Shown: in pieces, positions 1 to 12,394 of the stretch
Layout of the letters: each line of letters begins with the position of its first letter
Position numbering within the stretch: position 1 is the first letter of the stretch
Assembly (NCBI GenBank): GCA_029783825.1
Contig: JAREIK010003424.1
Span: 102,767-166,766, forward strand
DNA length: 64,000 nt
Direction of reading: 5' to 3'
DNA from: Sapria himalayana
Lineage: Eukaryota > Streptophyta > Magnoliopsida > Malpighiales > Rafflesiaceae
Notes under the pieces: generated by a model
Seen by the model: the letters and a program-made list of their open reading frames with translations, nothing else
The model's database searches: none
Told to the model about the DNA's origin: nothing
Translations under genes and position numbers: made by a program

Positions 1-1496
1 AACATAAGTATCACTTTCATCAAAGAAATCATCATTTTTCTTCAACACAGTAGAAGAGAAATCATCTTCTTTTGATTCATCTTCATTAAAATCTTTATAA
101 TCATCCATCATCTCATTTAAAGTATTTATAAACATTTTCACCAAATTTTTAGCCAATTCCTCTCGATAATACTAAGTGTACTTAACCTTGAGATATTTGA
201 GCTTATATCTAGGATACAACACTAATGCTACAAAAAGCATAATATTTGTTGACTAAAAAGAATGCCAATATTTGTTGAATTTATGCCTCATTTTCATACC
301 CATTTCAGACACCATTGTATCTCTGCTATTTTCACAGAGCTCAATTTTGTTCAAAATTCGAATAATCTGAGGAAAATAAAAACTAGAGGAAGAATATTAT
401 GAGCCAAAAAATTTACAAGTTACCTCATAAAAAGTTTTAAAGAAACAAGCCAAAATTTTGGCGTTTGTTCAGTCTCTCTCAGTTGGAACATTTGAACCAA
501 ACTCCTTCAAAAACCTTTTGTCTTTGCCATCCAACTTATCAAATTCTTTTTAATATTTTATATCAGTTTGTAGCATCAAATAAGTTAAATTCCATCTTGT
601 AGGATGATCTAATTGTAATGAATATCCATATGTCAAGTTTGCTTATTCAACACATAACTTAAACATATCTAATCTTTTAGGACTGCTCCTCACATATTTC
701 ACCACACCTCTAATTTTTTGAATAGCACCCTCAACTACTGAATGCCATCTCTAACAATTAAGTTTAGGATATGAGCACAACATCTCATATGAAAATGCTC
801 GCCTCTCAAAGGTACAACACATTTCTTCACAAGCCTTTTTTTCAATTGTTCAACTGCAACATCATTATTTGATGAATTGTCAATAGTAATGCACATCAAC
901 TTTCTCAAATCTCATTCATTCATGCAAAACTCAATAGGATTTCTAATATTAACTCTAGAATGACTTTTAATTACACAAAAGTTCAAAAGCCTTTTATGCA
1001 TATTCCATTGAGAATCAATGAAATGAACAATCAAACATATATAAGACAAATTTTGAATGCTAGTCCATGTGTCGGTAGTCAATGAAACTCTACAACAATG
1101 AGATGATATGCTATCAAATAATTTCTTCTTTTCATTCACAAACAAAGAAAAATAATCTCTCAACATAGAGTGCCTAGATGGAATTTTAAATTGAGGCACA
1201 CTAACTTCACAAAATTCCTTAAACTCATCAATCTCAACAAAACAAAAAGGCAATTCATCTTTTATGATCATTTTCACCAAAGCCTCCCTAACTAGTTGTT
1301 GATCAAATTGCCAACAAGTTAATTTTTTATCCTCTGAACTAGTACCTTTAGTGAAACTCTACAAAGATTGCGACTTGTCTATACCTTTGTGAGCTTCTAT
1401 TAATTCTTTTTTGTGGAAATTTCTTACAAGTCTCTCTAATGTATTTCCATACCCCCGAAGTACCTGGATCACTTTTTGCCAAATATTCTACCTCTA
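1..1496 (-). pseudogene. hAT-family transposase pseudogene (BED/RICESLEEPER-like), partial
   Basis: Reading the minus strand from about 1,496 down to 1 gives a decayed plant hAT transposase. The BED-finger tail appears as GTSGVWKY (1,464-1,441). After a frameshift near 1,390-1,412 comes REALVKMIIKDELPF (about 1,298-1,250), then SLTTDTWTS with the first catalytic Asp at 1,073-1,071. [10 protein letters not shown] holds the probable second Asp at 881-879. [11 protein letters not shown] lies at about 790-762 and RWN at 597-589, followed by a YREELAKNLV stretch near 155-120. In-frame stops at 1,361-1,359 and 911-909, further stops downstream, and a frameshift near 735 show it is dead. The longest open piece, 1,280-912 (122 aa), is only the middle of the protein and starts at TTG, not at a native start. 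The N-terminal zinc ligands are lost where satellite begins. The C-terminal dimerisation region runs off the window. The family call is firm; the subfamily is inferred from motif wording. Confidence 0.9.
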
Positions 1497-1985
1497 GTGT
1501 TTTAAAAAGAGGCAGAATTATTTAATTTATATTTTTTTGGAAAGACCACAGAAAATTTACAAATATTCTCAAAAATATAAATTAAAAAACAAATTATTAG
1601 TGGGACATATATAATTTAAAAAATATATTTTTCATCAACAAAAATGCTTATAAAAAGAGGCAGAATTTTAAAAAGAAAAAATTATTATTTGATAATATAT
1701 CTTATTTTGATTTTGAATCATTTTAGATTATACAATTATATTTTAATTTATATCATTCTTATAGATAGAAGTTTATTAATTTATTTATTAATCATTATTA
1801 TAATATCTATCAATAAAATAATTTATATTATGTTTATATTATATATAATTGTTAAGATTATTATAACTAAAAATTATATCCACATTAAAAAAAATTAAAT
1901 ATTATTATATTTTCAAAGCTCCTTCAAAAATTATAAAAAAATAAAATTAAATTTTTTGCTCTTTCTTTCTTTAAAAAAACTATAA
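1497..1985 (-). repeat. Satellite fragment, reverse orientation, next to the hAT pseudogene
   Basis: This is most of one ~590-bp satellite unit in reverse orientation. It resembles the units near 43,520-43,930 and 51,730-52,140 (GAGGCAGAATTTTAAAAA and the long AT body). Its dyad is badly damaged (TTTCAAAGCTCCTTCAAAAA near 1,911-1,930). The boundary is messy: the 16-mer AAAAAGAGGCAGAATT occurs at 1,504-1,519 and again at 1,652-1,667, so a short piece of the unit was duplicated at the edge. A small open frame at 1,644-1,898 is AT-rich satellite sequence and not a gene. Confidence 0.8.
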
Positions 1986-2150
1986 ATATTTAAAGTATAC
2001 GTCAATTATTTATATACTAAATATTTAAAGTTTATTAATTTAAATTAATATATTTAAAGTTAATATAGCAAAATAATTTATTAATAATATTTAAAAATTA
2101 TTATATACTTTAAATTAATTTTAAATTAATTATTTACAAAACGTAAAATG
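1984..2150. other. Orientation-switch zone 1 (reverse to forward)
   Basis: Satellite to the left reads in reverse and satellite to the right reads forward. The join is not clean. It holds three copies of ATATTTAAAGT (within 1,984-1,996, 2,019-2,031 and 2,050-2,060) and AT-rich filler that does not match the unit consensus. This looks like a scarred inversion or fold-back junction. Confidence 0.6.
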
Positions 2151-2542
2151 ATTCAAAATAAAAGTGAAATATTTTACTAAATATTAATCTTAAATTTTTA
2201 AAATTTGTGTATCCATTTATAAGCTTATATATTTTTTGATGAAAAATAAATTATTTAAATTATACTTTTATAACTATTAATTTATTTTTTAATTTATATT
2301 TCTATGAAAATAAACTAATAAATAATTAAAATGTATATATAAAATTATAATGAATACTAATAAAAATGGTATTAATGATTTATTATTTAGGTTATACCTA
2401 TTTAATGGTTTAAGTTTATTGTGGTTTTGGGGTTAATGAGTTTATTGATTTATATGTTTACACATTTAGTTTTTATTTATTGATTTATAGGTTTTATTTA
2501 ATCAATGAAATAACAAAAAATTTATTTTTATGAATTTTCCTG

Positions 2543-2570
2543 ATTTTCAAAGGTTATAACCTTTGAAAAT
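2543..2570. repeat. Representative perfect 28-bp satellite dyad
   Basis: The half-site ATTTTCAAAGGTTA is followed immediately by its exact reverse complement. This is the most conserved landmark of the satellite. Other perfect copies that I checked base by base lie at 3,726-3,753, 16,705-16,732, 21,295-21,322, 22,342-22,369, 26,928-26,955, 29,324-29,351, 38,364-38,391 and 59,905-59,932. The sequence could extrude as a cruciform or bind a symmetric protein dimer; neither can be shown from sequence alone. Confidence 0.95.
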
Positions 2571-4401
2571 ATAATAATTTTTTAATAGTTCTAAAATATG
2601 AATACAATACTTAGTTATAATAATCTTAATAATTATATTTGATGTAAATTCAATATAAAAAATTTTATTAATATATATTATTTTGATGATCAAAAAATAA
2701 ATTAATAAACTATTATTAATAAGACATATATTAACTAAAATATATTTATAGAACCCAAAATAATTCAAAATCAAAGTAAATTATATTACTAAATAAAATT
2801 TTAAATTTTGAAATTTTGTTTATTTTTATAAGCTTATATTTTTTTTCATAAAAAATAATTTATTTAAATTATATATGTCTCACTCATTATTTATTTTGTA
2901 ATTAATATTCATATAAAAAAACTAAAAAATAATTAAAATGAATATTTAAAATTTTAATTAATACAAATAAAAATGAGGCTTATTATTTATTATTTAGGTT
3001 ATATAGGTTTAATGGTTTAAGTATTTATGAAGTTTTGGGGTTTAGGAGTCTAGAGATTAAATGTGTAGGCATTTAGTGGTTTATATGTTTTATTTAAATA
3101 ATAAAAAAATTATTTTTGTTATTTTTTATCATTTTTGAAGGTAACCTTTGAAAATATAATAATTTTTAAATTTCTTTAAAAAGAAAATATAATATTTAGT
3201 TATAATAATATTTATAATTATAAGACATTTAAATTCAATATAAGTAATTTTATTGTTAGATATTATAAAATTGATCAAATAATGAATTAATAAACTATTC
3301 TTAATACGATTGATAGAATTAAAATATAATTGCAAAACCTATATATAATTATTTAAAATCAAAGTAAAATATATTACTAAATAATAATTCTTTGTTTTTA
3401 AAGTTTTACTTCTTTTTATAATCTTATATTTTTTTTGATTAAAAATAAACTATTAAAATTATAGTTGTCTCGCTCATTATTTATTTTGATATTAATATTT
3501 CTATAAAAAATAAACTAATAAATAATTAACATAAATATTTAAAATTATAATAGATAAAAATTAAAATGAGATTTATGATTTATTATATGTGGTATATCAG
3601 TTTAATGGTTTGATTATTTAGTAGTTTTTTTAATTTAGGAGTTTATCAATTTAGGTTTTTAAGCATTTAGTGGTTTATAGGTTTTATTTATATTATAAAA
3701 ATAAAAAAAAATTAGATTTTTTTTGATTTTCAAAGGTTATAACCTTTGAAAATAATATAATTTTTAAAATTTTTTGAAATATGAATACTATGTATAATTA
3801 TATTAATCTTACTAATTATATATTATTAAAATTCAATATAAACAATTTTAATGATAGATATTATAATAATGATCAAAAATTAAATTAATAAACAATTATT
3901 AATAATATAAATAATAATTAAAATATTTTTACATAACACGATGATTGAAAATCAAATCAAAATATATTACTAAATAATAATATTTAGATGAAAAATATAT
4001 TACTATATAAAAATGATTCATTATAAAGCAAAATATATTACCATATAATAATTTGTTGTTTTGAAATTTTTTTTTTCTTTTAAAATAAATTATTTTTCAT
4101 TTTAATGAAAAATAATTTATATAAATTATATGTGTCTAACTCATAATTTATTTTGTAATTAATATTTATATAAAAATAAACAATTAAATAATTAAAATGC
4201 ATATTTAAAATTATAATGAAAAATATAATATTGAGATTTATTATTTATTATTTAGTGTTACTGGTTTAAAAGGATTATTATTTATTATTTAGGGTTTTAG
4301 AGATTTAGGAGTTATTGAATTAAGTGTGTAGGAATTTAGTGGTTTATAGGTTTTATCTAAACAATGAAATATCAAAAAAAATATTTTTTATATTTTTTCA
4401 T

Positions 4402-4429
4402 ATTTTCAAAGATTATAATCTTTGAAAAT
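4402..4429. repeat. Variant dyad with symmetric G-to-A / C-to-T change
   Basis: This 28-bp dyad stays perfectly palindromic although its half-site reads ATTTTCAAAGATTA instead of ATTTTCAAAGGTTA. Both arms carry the matching change, so the symmetry is preserved. It is one of three symmetric variant types found in the window. Confidence 0.92.
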
Positions 4430-6589
4430 ATAATAATTTTAAAATTTTTTTCAAATGTGAATTCAATATTTAGTTATAATAATCATTATATTTAAATATC
4501 TTATAAATTCAATATAAACAATTTTATTGATAAATATTCTAATAATGATCAAACAATAAATTAATAATTTATTATTAATAAGATAGATATCAATTAAAAT
4601 ATAATTACAAAACCTATAATGATTCAGAAGCAATGTGAATTATATTACTATATAATAATTTTTTGTTTTTAATTTTTTTGTCTTTTAATAAGTTTATCTA
4701 TATTTTTTTTGATTAAAAATAATATATATAAATTATATTTGTCTAACTCATAATTTATTTTATAATTAATATTTATATAAAAATAAACAAATAAATAATT
4801 AAAATTAATATTTACATTTATAATGAAAGAAATAAAAATGGATTTATTCATTATTATTTAGGATATATCTGATAAAAAGAATTATCTATTTAGGGTTTTC
4901 GATATTTATAAGTTATTCATTTAAGTATTTAGGCAATTAGTGGTTCATAGGTTTTATTTAAACAATGAAATATCAAAAAAAAAATTTTTTTTATTTTTTC
5001 ACATTTTCAAAGGTTATAACTTTTGAAAATTTAATAATTTTGAAATTTTTTAAAAATATGAATACAATATTTAGTTATAATAATTATTATAACAATATAT
5101 AATATAAACTAAATATAAAAAAATTTATTGATAGATATTATATCAATTATCAAAAAATAAATTAATTAACTATTATTAATATGATAGATATAAATTAAAA
5201 ATTAATTACAAAAACTAAAATGATTAAAAATCAAAGTAAATTTATTACTAATTAATAATTTTTGTTTTTTAGTTTTTGCCTCATTTTATACGATTATATA
5301 TTATTTTGGTAAAATATATATTATTTAAATTATATTTGTATCACTCATTATTTTTTTTGTAATTAATATTTCAATAATTTATATAAATTATATTTAAGGT
5401 TTACGAGTTTAAAGGTTTAAGTATTTAGCGGCTTCGGGGTGTAGGAGTTTGGAAAATTAAGTGTTTAGGTATTTAATGGTTTATAAGTTTTATTTAAACA
5501 CTGATATAATAAAAAATTTATTTTTTGTTATTTTTTATCATATTTGATGGTTATAAGCTATGAAAATATAATAATTTTTAAATTGTTTTAAATGTGAATA
5601 CTATATTTAGTTATGATAATAATAATAATTATATATCATATAAATTCAATATAAACAATTATATTGAGAGATATTATATTAATGATCAAAATATTAATTA
5701 ATAAACTATTATAAATAAGATAGATATTATTTAAAATATATTTGCAAAACCTAAATTTATTCAAAATCAAAGTAAAATAAATTACTAAATAGTAATGTTT
5801 TTGATGTTTTGTTCTTTTTATAAGTTTATATTTTTTGTTCTTAAAAGTATATTATTTAAATTATATTTTTCTTCCTCATAATATATTTTCTAATTTATAA
5901 TTCTATAAAAATAAACTAAAAAATAATTAAAATGAATATTTAAAATTATAATGAATACAAATAAAAGTGAGATTTATTATTTATTGTTCAGGATAAACAG
6001 TTTTAATGGTTTAGGTATTTAGGTGTTTTTGGGTTTAGTGATTTAAGTGTTTATTCCTTTAGTTATTTATAGTTTTTATTTAAAGAATGAAAAAACAAAA
6101 AATTTAATTTATTGTTTTTTTTAATTTTTGAAGGTTATAACTTTGAAAATATAATAATTTTTAATTTTTTTTAGATGTGAATATAATATTTAGTTATAAT
6201 AATCTTAATAATTATATATAATGTAAACTCAATATAAATAATTTTATTAATAGATATTATAATAATGATCAAAAACTAATTAATAAACTATTATTAAAAA
6301 GAATGATATAAATTAAAATATAAATGCAAAATCTAAAATGATACAAAATCAAAATAAAATATTTTACTAAATAATAAATTTTTGTTTTTAAAATTGTGTC
6401 TATTTTTATAAGCTTATTTTTTATTTGATGAAATATAAATTATTTAAATTATATCTGTCTCACGAATAATTTATTTGTAATTAATATTTCTATAAAAATA
6501 AACAGATAAATAAGTAAATTAAAAATTTAAAATTATACTGCATAAAAATTAAAATGAGATTTATGATTTATTATTAATGTATACTAGTT

Positions 6590-9500
6590 TAATGGTTTTG
6601 AAATTTAAAATTTTCTGAAATATGAAAACAATATTTAGTTATAATATTATTAATAATCATACATCATATAAATTCAATATAAACAATTTTATTGATAGTT
6701 ATTATAATAATGATCAAAAATTAAATTAATAAACTATTAATAATAAGATAGATATAAATTAAAAAATATTTACAAAACCCAAATTGATTTAAAATTAAAG
6801 TAAAATATATTACTGTATCATAATCTTTAATTTATAAATTTTACTTCTTTTATAAGCATATATATATTTTTTGATTAAAAATAAATTATTTAAATTATAT
6901 TTGTCTTACTAATAATTTATTTCGTAATAAAAATTTCTATAAAAATAAACTAATAAATAATTAAATGAATATTTAAAATTATAATAAATAGAAATAAAAA
7001 TTAGATTTATTAATTATTAAGTAGTATATAGCTGTTTAATGGTTTATGTATATAGGCATTACGGGTTTTAGGAGTTTATTGCTATAACTGTGTATGCATT
7101 TAGTGGTTTATAGGTTTTTAATTAAAAATTAAAATAACAAAATATTTATTTTTATTATTTTTTTTATATTTTCAAAGGTTATAACTTTGGAAAATATAAT
7201 AATTTTTAAATTTTTTTAAAAGCGAATTCAATATTAAGTTATAAAAATCATTATATTTATATATCATATAAATTAAATAAAAACAATTTTAGTGATTAAT
7301 ATTCTAATAATGATCAAAAAATAAATTAATAATCTATTATTAATAAGAGAGATATCAATTAAAATATAATTACAAAACATAAAATGATTCATAAGCAAAC
7401 CAAAATATTTTACTATATAATAATTTTTTGTTTTGTAATTTTTTTTATTTTAAAAAGTTTATCTATATTTTTCTGATTAAAAATAATTTACATAAATATA
7501 TTTGTCTAACTCATAATTTATTTTTTAATTAAAATTTATATAAAAATAAACAAATAAATAATTAAAATGAATATTTAAAAATATAATGAAAAAAATGAGT
7601 TTTATTATTTATTATTTAGGGTATACCGGTTTAATTTAAATTATATTTGTCTCACTAATAATTTATTTTGTAAGTAATATTTCTATAAAAATAAACTGAT
7701 AAATAATTAAAATAAAAATTAAAATTATACTCAATAAAAATTAAAATCAGATTTATGATTTATTATTAATGTATACCAATTTAATAGTTTAAGTATTTAT
7801 AGGTTTTGTTGTATAGGTGTTTAGCAATTCATGTTTTTAGGTATTTAGTAATTTAAAGGTTTATTTAAACAATAAAATAACAAAAAAAAATTTGTAATTT
7901 TTTGTCATTTTCATAGGTTATAACCTTTCAAAATATAATAATATTTAAAAATTTTTGAAATGTGAATACAATATTTAGTTATAATAATTTTAATAAATAT
8001 ATATCATATAAATTTAATATAAACTATTTTATTGATAGATATTATAATAATGATCAAAAATTAAATTAATAAATTATTAATAATAAGATAGATATTAATT
8101 AAAAAATATTTACAAATCCCAAATTGATTCAAAATTAAAGTGAACAATATTATTGGATAATAATTTTTAATTTTTAAATTTTTACTTCTTTTATAAGCGT
8201 ATATTTTTTTTTAAAAAAACAAATTATTTAAATTATATTTGTCGCACTCATAATTTATTTTGTAATAAAAATTTATATAAATATAAACTAATAAAAAATT
8301 AAATGAATATTTAAAATTATAATAAATTGAAATAAAAATTGGATTTCTTAATTATTAAGTAGTATATAGCTGTTTAATGGTTTATGTATTTAGGCATTCC
8401 GAGTTTTAGGAGTTTATTGATTTAACTGTGTCTGCATTTAGTGGTTTATAGGTTTTAATTAAAAATTAAAATAACAAAATATTTATTTTTATTATTTTTT
8501 TTATACTTTCAAAGGTTATAACTTTTGAAATATAATAATTTTTTAATTTCTTTGAAATGTGAATTCAATATTTAGTTATAATAATAATTATATTTATATA
8601 TCTTATAAATTCAATATAAACAATATTATTGATAAATATTCTAATAATGATCAAATAATAAATTAATAATATATTATTAATAAGATAGATATCAATTAAA
8701 ATATAATTACAAAACCTATAATGATTCAGAAGCAAAGCAAATTATATTACTATAAAATAATTTTTTGATTTTAATTTTTTTTTTCATTTAATAAGTTTAT
8801 CTATATTTTTTTATGATGAAAAATAATTAATATAATAACAAAAAATTTATTTTTGTTATTTTTTCTAATTTTTGAGGGTTAAAACATTAAAAAATATAAT
8901 AATTCAAAAATCTTTTTTTGTAAAGTGAATACAAAATGAAGTTATAATAATCATAATAATTATATATCATATAAATATAATATAACCTATTTTATTGATA
9001 TTTATTATAATAATAATCATAAAAAAGTAATAACCAATTATTAATAAGGTAAATATTGTTTAAATATATATTTGCAACACCTAAAATGACTCAAAATCAA
9101 AGTGAAATAATATACTATATATTAATTTTAAATTTTTAAATTTTTGTATCCATTTATAAGCCTATATATTTTTTGATGAAAAATAAATTATTTAAATTAT
9201 ATTTGTTTCACTAATAATTTTTTTTTAATTTATATTTATATAAAATTAACCTATTAAATAATTAAAATGTATATTTAAAATTATAATGAATACTAATAAA
9301 AATGAGATTTATGATTTATAATTTAGGGTATAACTATTTAAATGTTTAATTTTTTTGTGGTTTTGGGGTTAAAAAGTTTATTGATTTATATGTTTACACA
9401 TTTTCGTGTTTATAGGTTTTATTTAATCAATGAAATAACAAAAAATGTATTATTATTAATTTTCGTGATTTTCAAAGGTTATGACCTTTAAAAATATAAT

Positions 9501-9680
9501 AATTTTTTTATAGTTCTAAAATATGAATACAATACATACTTATAATAATCTTAATAATTATAATTGTTGTAGATTCAATATAAAAAAATGTATTAATATA
9601 TATAAAAATAATGATCAAAAAATAAATTAATAAACTATTCTTAATAAGATAGATATTAATTAAAATATTTTTGTAGAACC
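6590..9680 (+). repeat. Satellite block duplicated directly at 54,598-58,620
   Basis: The block starts with an odd truncated join, TAATGGTTTTGAAATTT, where a telomere-like block is spliced straight to sequence downstream of a dyad and the dyad is deleted. The same join opens the forward block at 54,598. After it both copies share the same unit order: TATAGC/TGGTTTAATGGTTTATG, then the short GGTTTAATTTAAATT unit (7,630 and 55,640), then the CATAAAAAAGTAATAACCAATTATT unit (about 9,010 and 57,970). The 54.6-kb copy has extra sequence around 57,190-57,770. The shared join shows descent from one rearranged ancestor. Confidence 0.65.
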
Positions 9681-12394
9681 CAAAATAATTCAAAATGAAA
9701 GTAAATTATTTTACTAAATAAAATTTTAAATTTTTGAAATTTTGTTTATTTTTATAAGCTTATTTTTTTTTATAAAAAATAATTTATTTAAATTATATTT
9801 GTCTCACTCATTATTTATTTTGTAAGTAATTTTTATATTAAAATAAACTAAAAAATAATTAAAATGAATATTTAAAATTATAATGAAGACAAATAAAAAT
9901 GAGATTTATTATTTATTATTTAGGTTATATAGGTTTAATGGTTTAAGTATTTAGGGAGTTTTGGGGTTTAGGAGTCTAGAGATTCAAAAGTTTAGGCATA
10001 TAGTGGTTTATAAGTTTTATTTAAATAAGTAAATAATGAAAATTATTTTTGTGATTTTTTATCATTTTTGAAGGTTATAACCTTTGAAAATATAATAATT
10101 TTTAAATTTTTTTCAAATGTAAATATAATATTTAGATATAATAACATAATAATTATAAGACATTTTAATTGAATAAAAGTAATTTTATTGTTCGATATTA
10201 TAAAAATGATCAAATAATAAATTAATAAACTATTATTAATATGATTGATCGCAATTAAAATATAATTGCAAAACCTATATATAATGATTCAAAATCAATG
10301 TAAAATATATTACTAAATAATAATTTTTTGTTTTTAAATTTTTACTTCTTTATATAAGCTTATTTTTTTTTGATTAAAAATAAATTATTAAAATTATATT
10401 TGTCTCACTCATTATTTATTTTGTGATTGATATTTCTATAAAAAATAAACTAATAAATAATTAAAATGAATATTTAAATTATAATGAATACAAATTAAAA
10501 TAAGATTTATGATTTGTTATATATTGTATACCGATTTAATGGTTAGATTAATAAGAAGTTTTGTCGTTTAGGAGTTTAGCAATTTATGTTTTTAGGCATT
10601 TAGTTGTTTATAGGTTTTATTTATATAATAAAAATTTAAAATTCTTTTTTGATTTTTTCTGATTTTCAAAGGTTATAATATTTCAAAATAAAATAATTTT
10701 TAAAATTTTTTGAAATGTGAATACAATGTATAATTATATTAATTTTACTAATTATATATCATATAAATTCAATATAAATAATTTTAATTATAGATATTAT
10801 AATAATAATCAAAAATTAAATTAATAAACTATTTTTAATAATTTAAATATTAATTAAAATATGTTTACATAACACCAAATGATTCAAAATCAAAGTAAAA
10901 TATATTACTAAATAATAATTTTTTGTTTTTAAATTTTTACTTCTTTATAAAAGCTTATTTTTTTTTGATTAAAAATAAATTATAAAAATTATATTTGTCT
11001 CACTCATTATTTATGTTGTGATTGATATTTCTATAAAAAATAAACTAATAAATAATTATAATGAATACAAATTAAAATAAGATTTATGATTTATTATATA
11101 TGGTATACCGGTTTAATGGTTTTATTATTTAGGAGTTTAGCAATTTTTGTTTTTAGGCATTTAGTGGTTTCTAGGTTTTATTTATATAATAAAAATTTAA
11201 AATTCTATTTTTTTTTTGATTTTCAAAGGTTATAATCTTTCAAAATAAAACAATTTTTAAAATTTTTTGAAATGTGAATACAATGTATAATTATATTAAT
11301 CATACTAATTATATATCATATAAATTCAATATAAATAATTTTAATGATAGATATTATAATAATGATCAAAAATTAAATTAATAAATTATTATTAAAAATA
11401 TAAATATTAATTAAAATATATTTACATAACACAAAATGATTCAAAATCAAATCAAAATATATTACTAAATAATAATATTTAATTTTTACAATTTTACTTC
11501 TTTTTATAAACTTATTTTTTTTATTAAAATAAATTATTTAAATAATATTTGTCTCACTAAAAATTTATTTTGTAATTAATTTTTCTAAAAAATTAAACTA
11601 TAAATAATTAAAATGAAAATTTAAAATTATAATAAATAGAAATAAAAATAAGATTTATTATTAATTAAGTAGTATATAGCTATTAAAAGGTTTATGTATT
11701 TAGGGGTTTCGGGATTTATGAGCTTACTACTTTAAGTAAGTAAGCATTTAATGATCTATAGGTTTTATTTAAAAAATGAAATAACAAAAAATTTATTTTT
11801 ATTATTTTTTCTCATTTTTTAAGTTTATAACCTTTGAAAATATAATAATTTTTAAATTTTTTTCAAAAGTGAATTCAATATTTAGTTATAATAATCATTA
11901 TATTTATATATCATATAAATTCAATAAAAACTATTTTATTGATAAATCTTCTAATAATGATCAAAAATTAAATTAATAATATATTATTAATAAGATAGAT
12001 ATGAATTATAATATAATTACAAAACCTATAATGATTCAGAAGCAAATCAAAATATATTACTATATATTAATTTTTTGTTTTGAAATTTTTTTTTCTTTTA
12101 AAAAGTTTATCTATATTATTTTGATGAAAAATAATTTATATAAATTATATTTGTGTAACTCATAATTTATTTTGTAATTAATTTTTATATAAAAATAAAC
12201 AAATAAATAATTAAATTTGAATATTTAAAACTAAAATGAAAAAAAATGAGATTTATTCTTTATTATTTAGGATATACCAGTTTAATTTAAATTAGATTTG
12301 TCTCACTAATAATTTATTTTGTAATTAACATTTCTATAAAAATAAACTGATAAATAATTAAAATAATAATTAAAATTATATTGGATAATTATAA

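Larger units (their letters stand above)
2150..12394 (+). repeat. AT-rich ~590-bp satellite array, forward block A
   Basis: About 17-18 tandem units lie in forward orientation. Dyads or their remnants lie near 2,544, 3,135, 3,726, 4,402, 5,003, 5,543, 6,125, 7,171, 7,909, 8,508, 8,870, 9,469, 10,065, 10,661, 11,219 and 11,812. Most spacing is 560-605 bp. The gap of about 1,046 bp between 6,125 and 7,171 contains a unit near 6,590 that lost its dyad, and the 362-bp gap at 8,508-8,870 is a shortened unit. Each unit carries a telomere-like block upstream of the dyad. Unit types differ: one reading GTATCCATTTATAAG sits at 2,200 and 9,150, and one containing GGAGTCTAGAGATT at 3,045 and 9,970. The block holds no gene. 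Minus-strand hydrophobic open frames (2,774-2,547, 3,335-3,129, 4,851-4,669 and 9,693-9,508) follow from the AT-rich repeat. Confidence 0.9.

Noticed and set aside
1644..1898. Recurring small hydrophobic open frames (60-89 aa, rich in I, N, Y, L) at 1,644, 2,547, 3,129, 4,669, 9,508, 19,356, 26,932, 29,303, 32,138, 43,068, 51,792, 58,843, 59,650 and 62,644
   Set aside because: Most lie at the same place in the satellite unit and look alike only because the units are homologous. Most units have stops in the same frame, composition is what AT-rich DNA gives, and no family is recognisable. Treated as repeat translation, not a membrane protein family.
2543..2570. Dyad as an intrinsic transcription terminator
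   Set aside because: It recurs in every unit with no gene upstream, has an AT-rich stem and sits in eukaryotic DNA.
2543..12000. Regularly spaced palindromes as a CRISPR array
   Set aside because: Spacing of about 590 bp with homologous, not unique, spacers is a satellite, not CRISPR.
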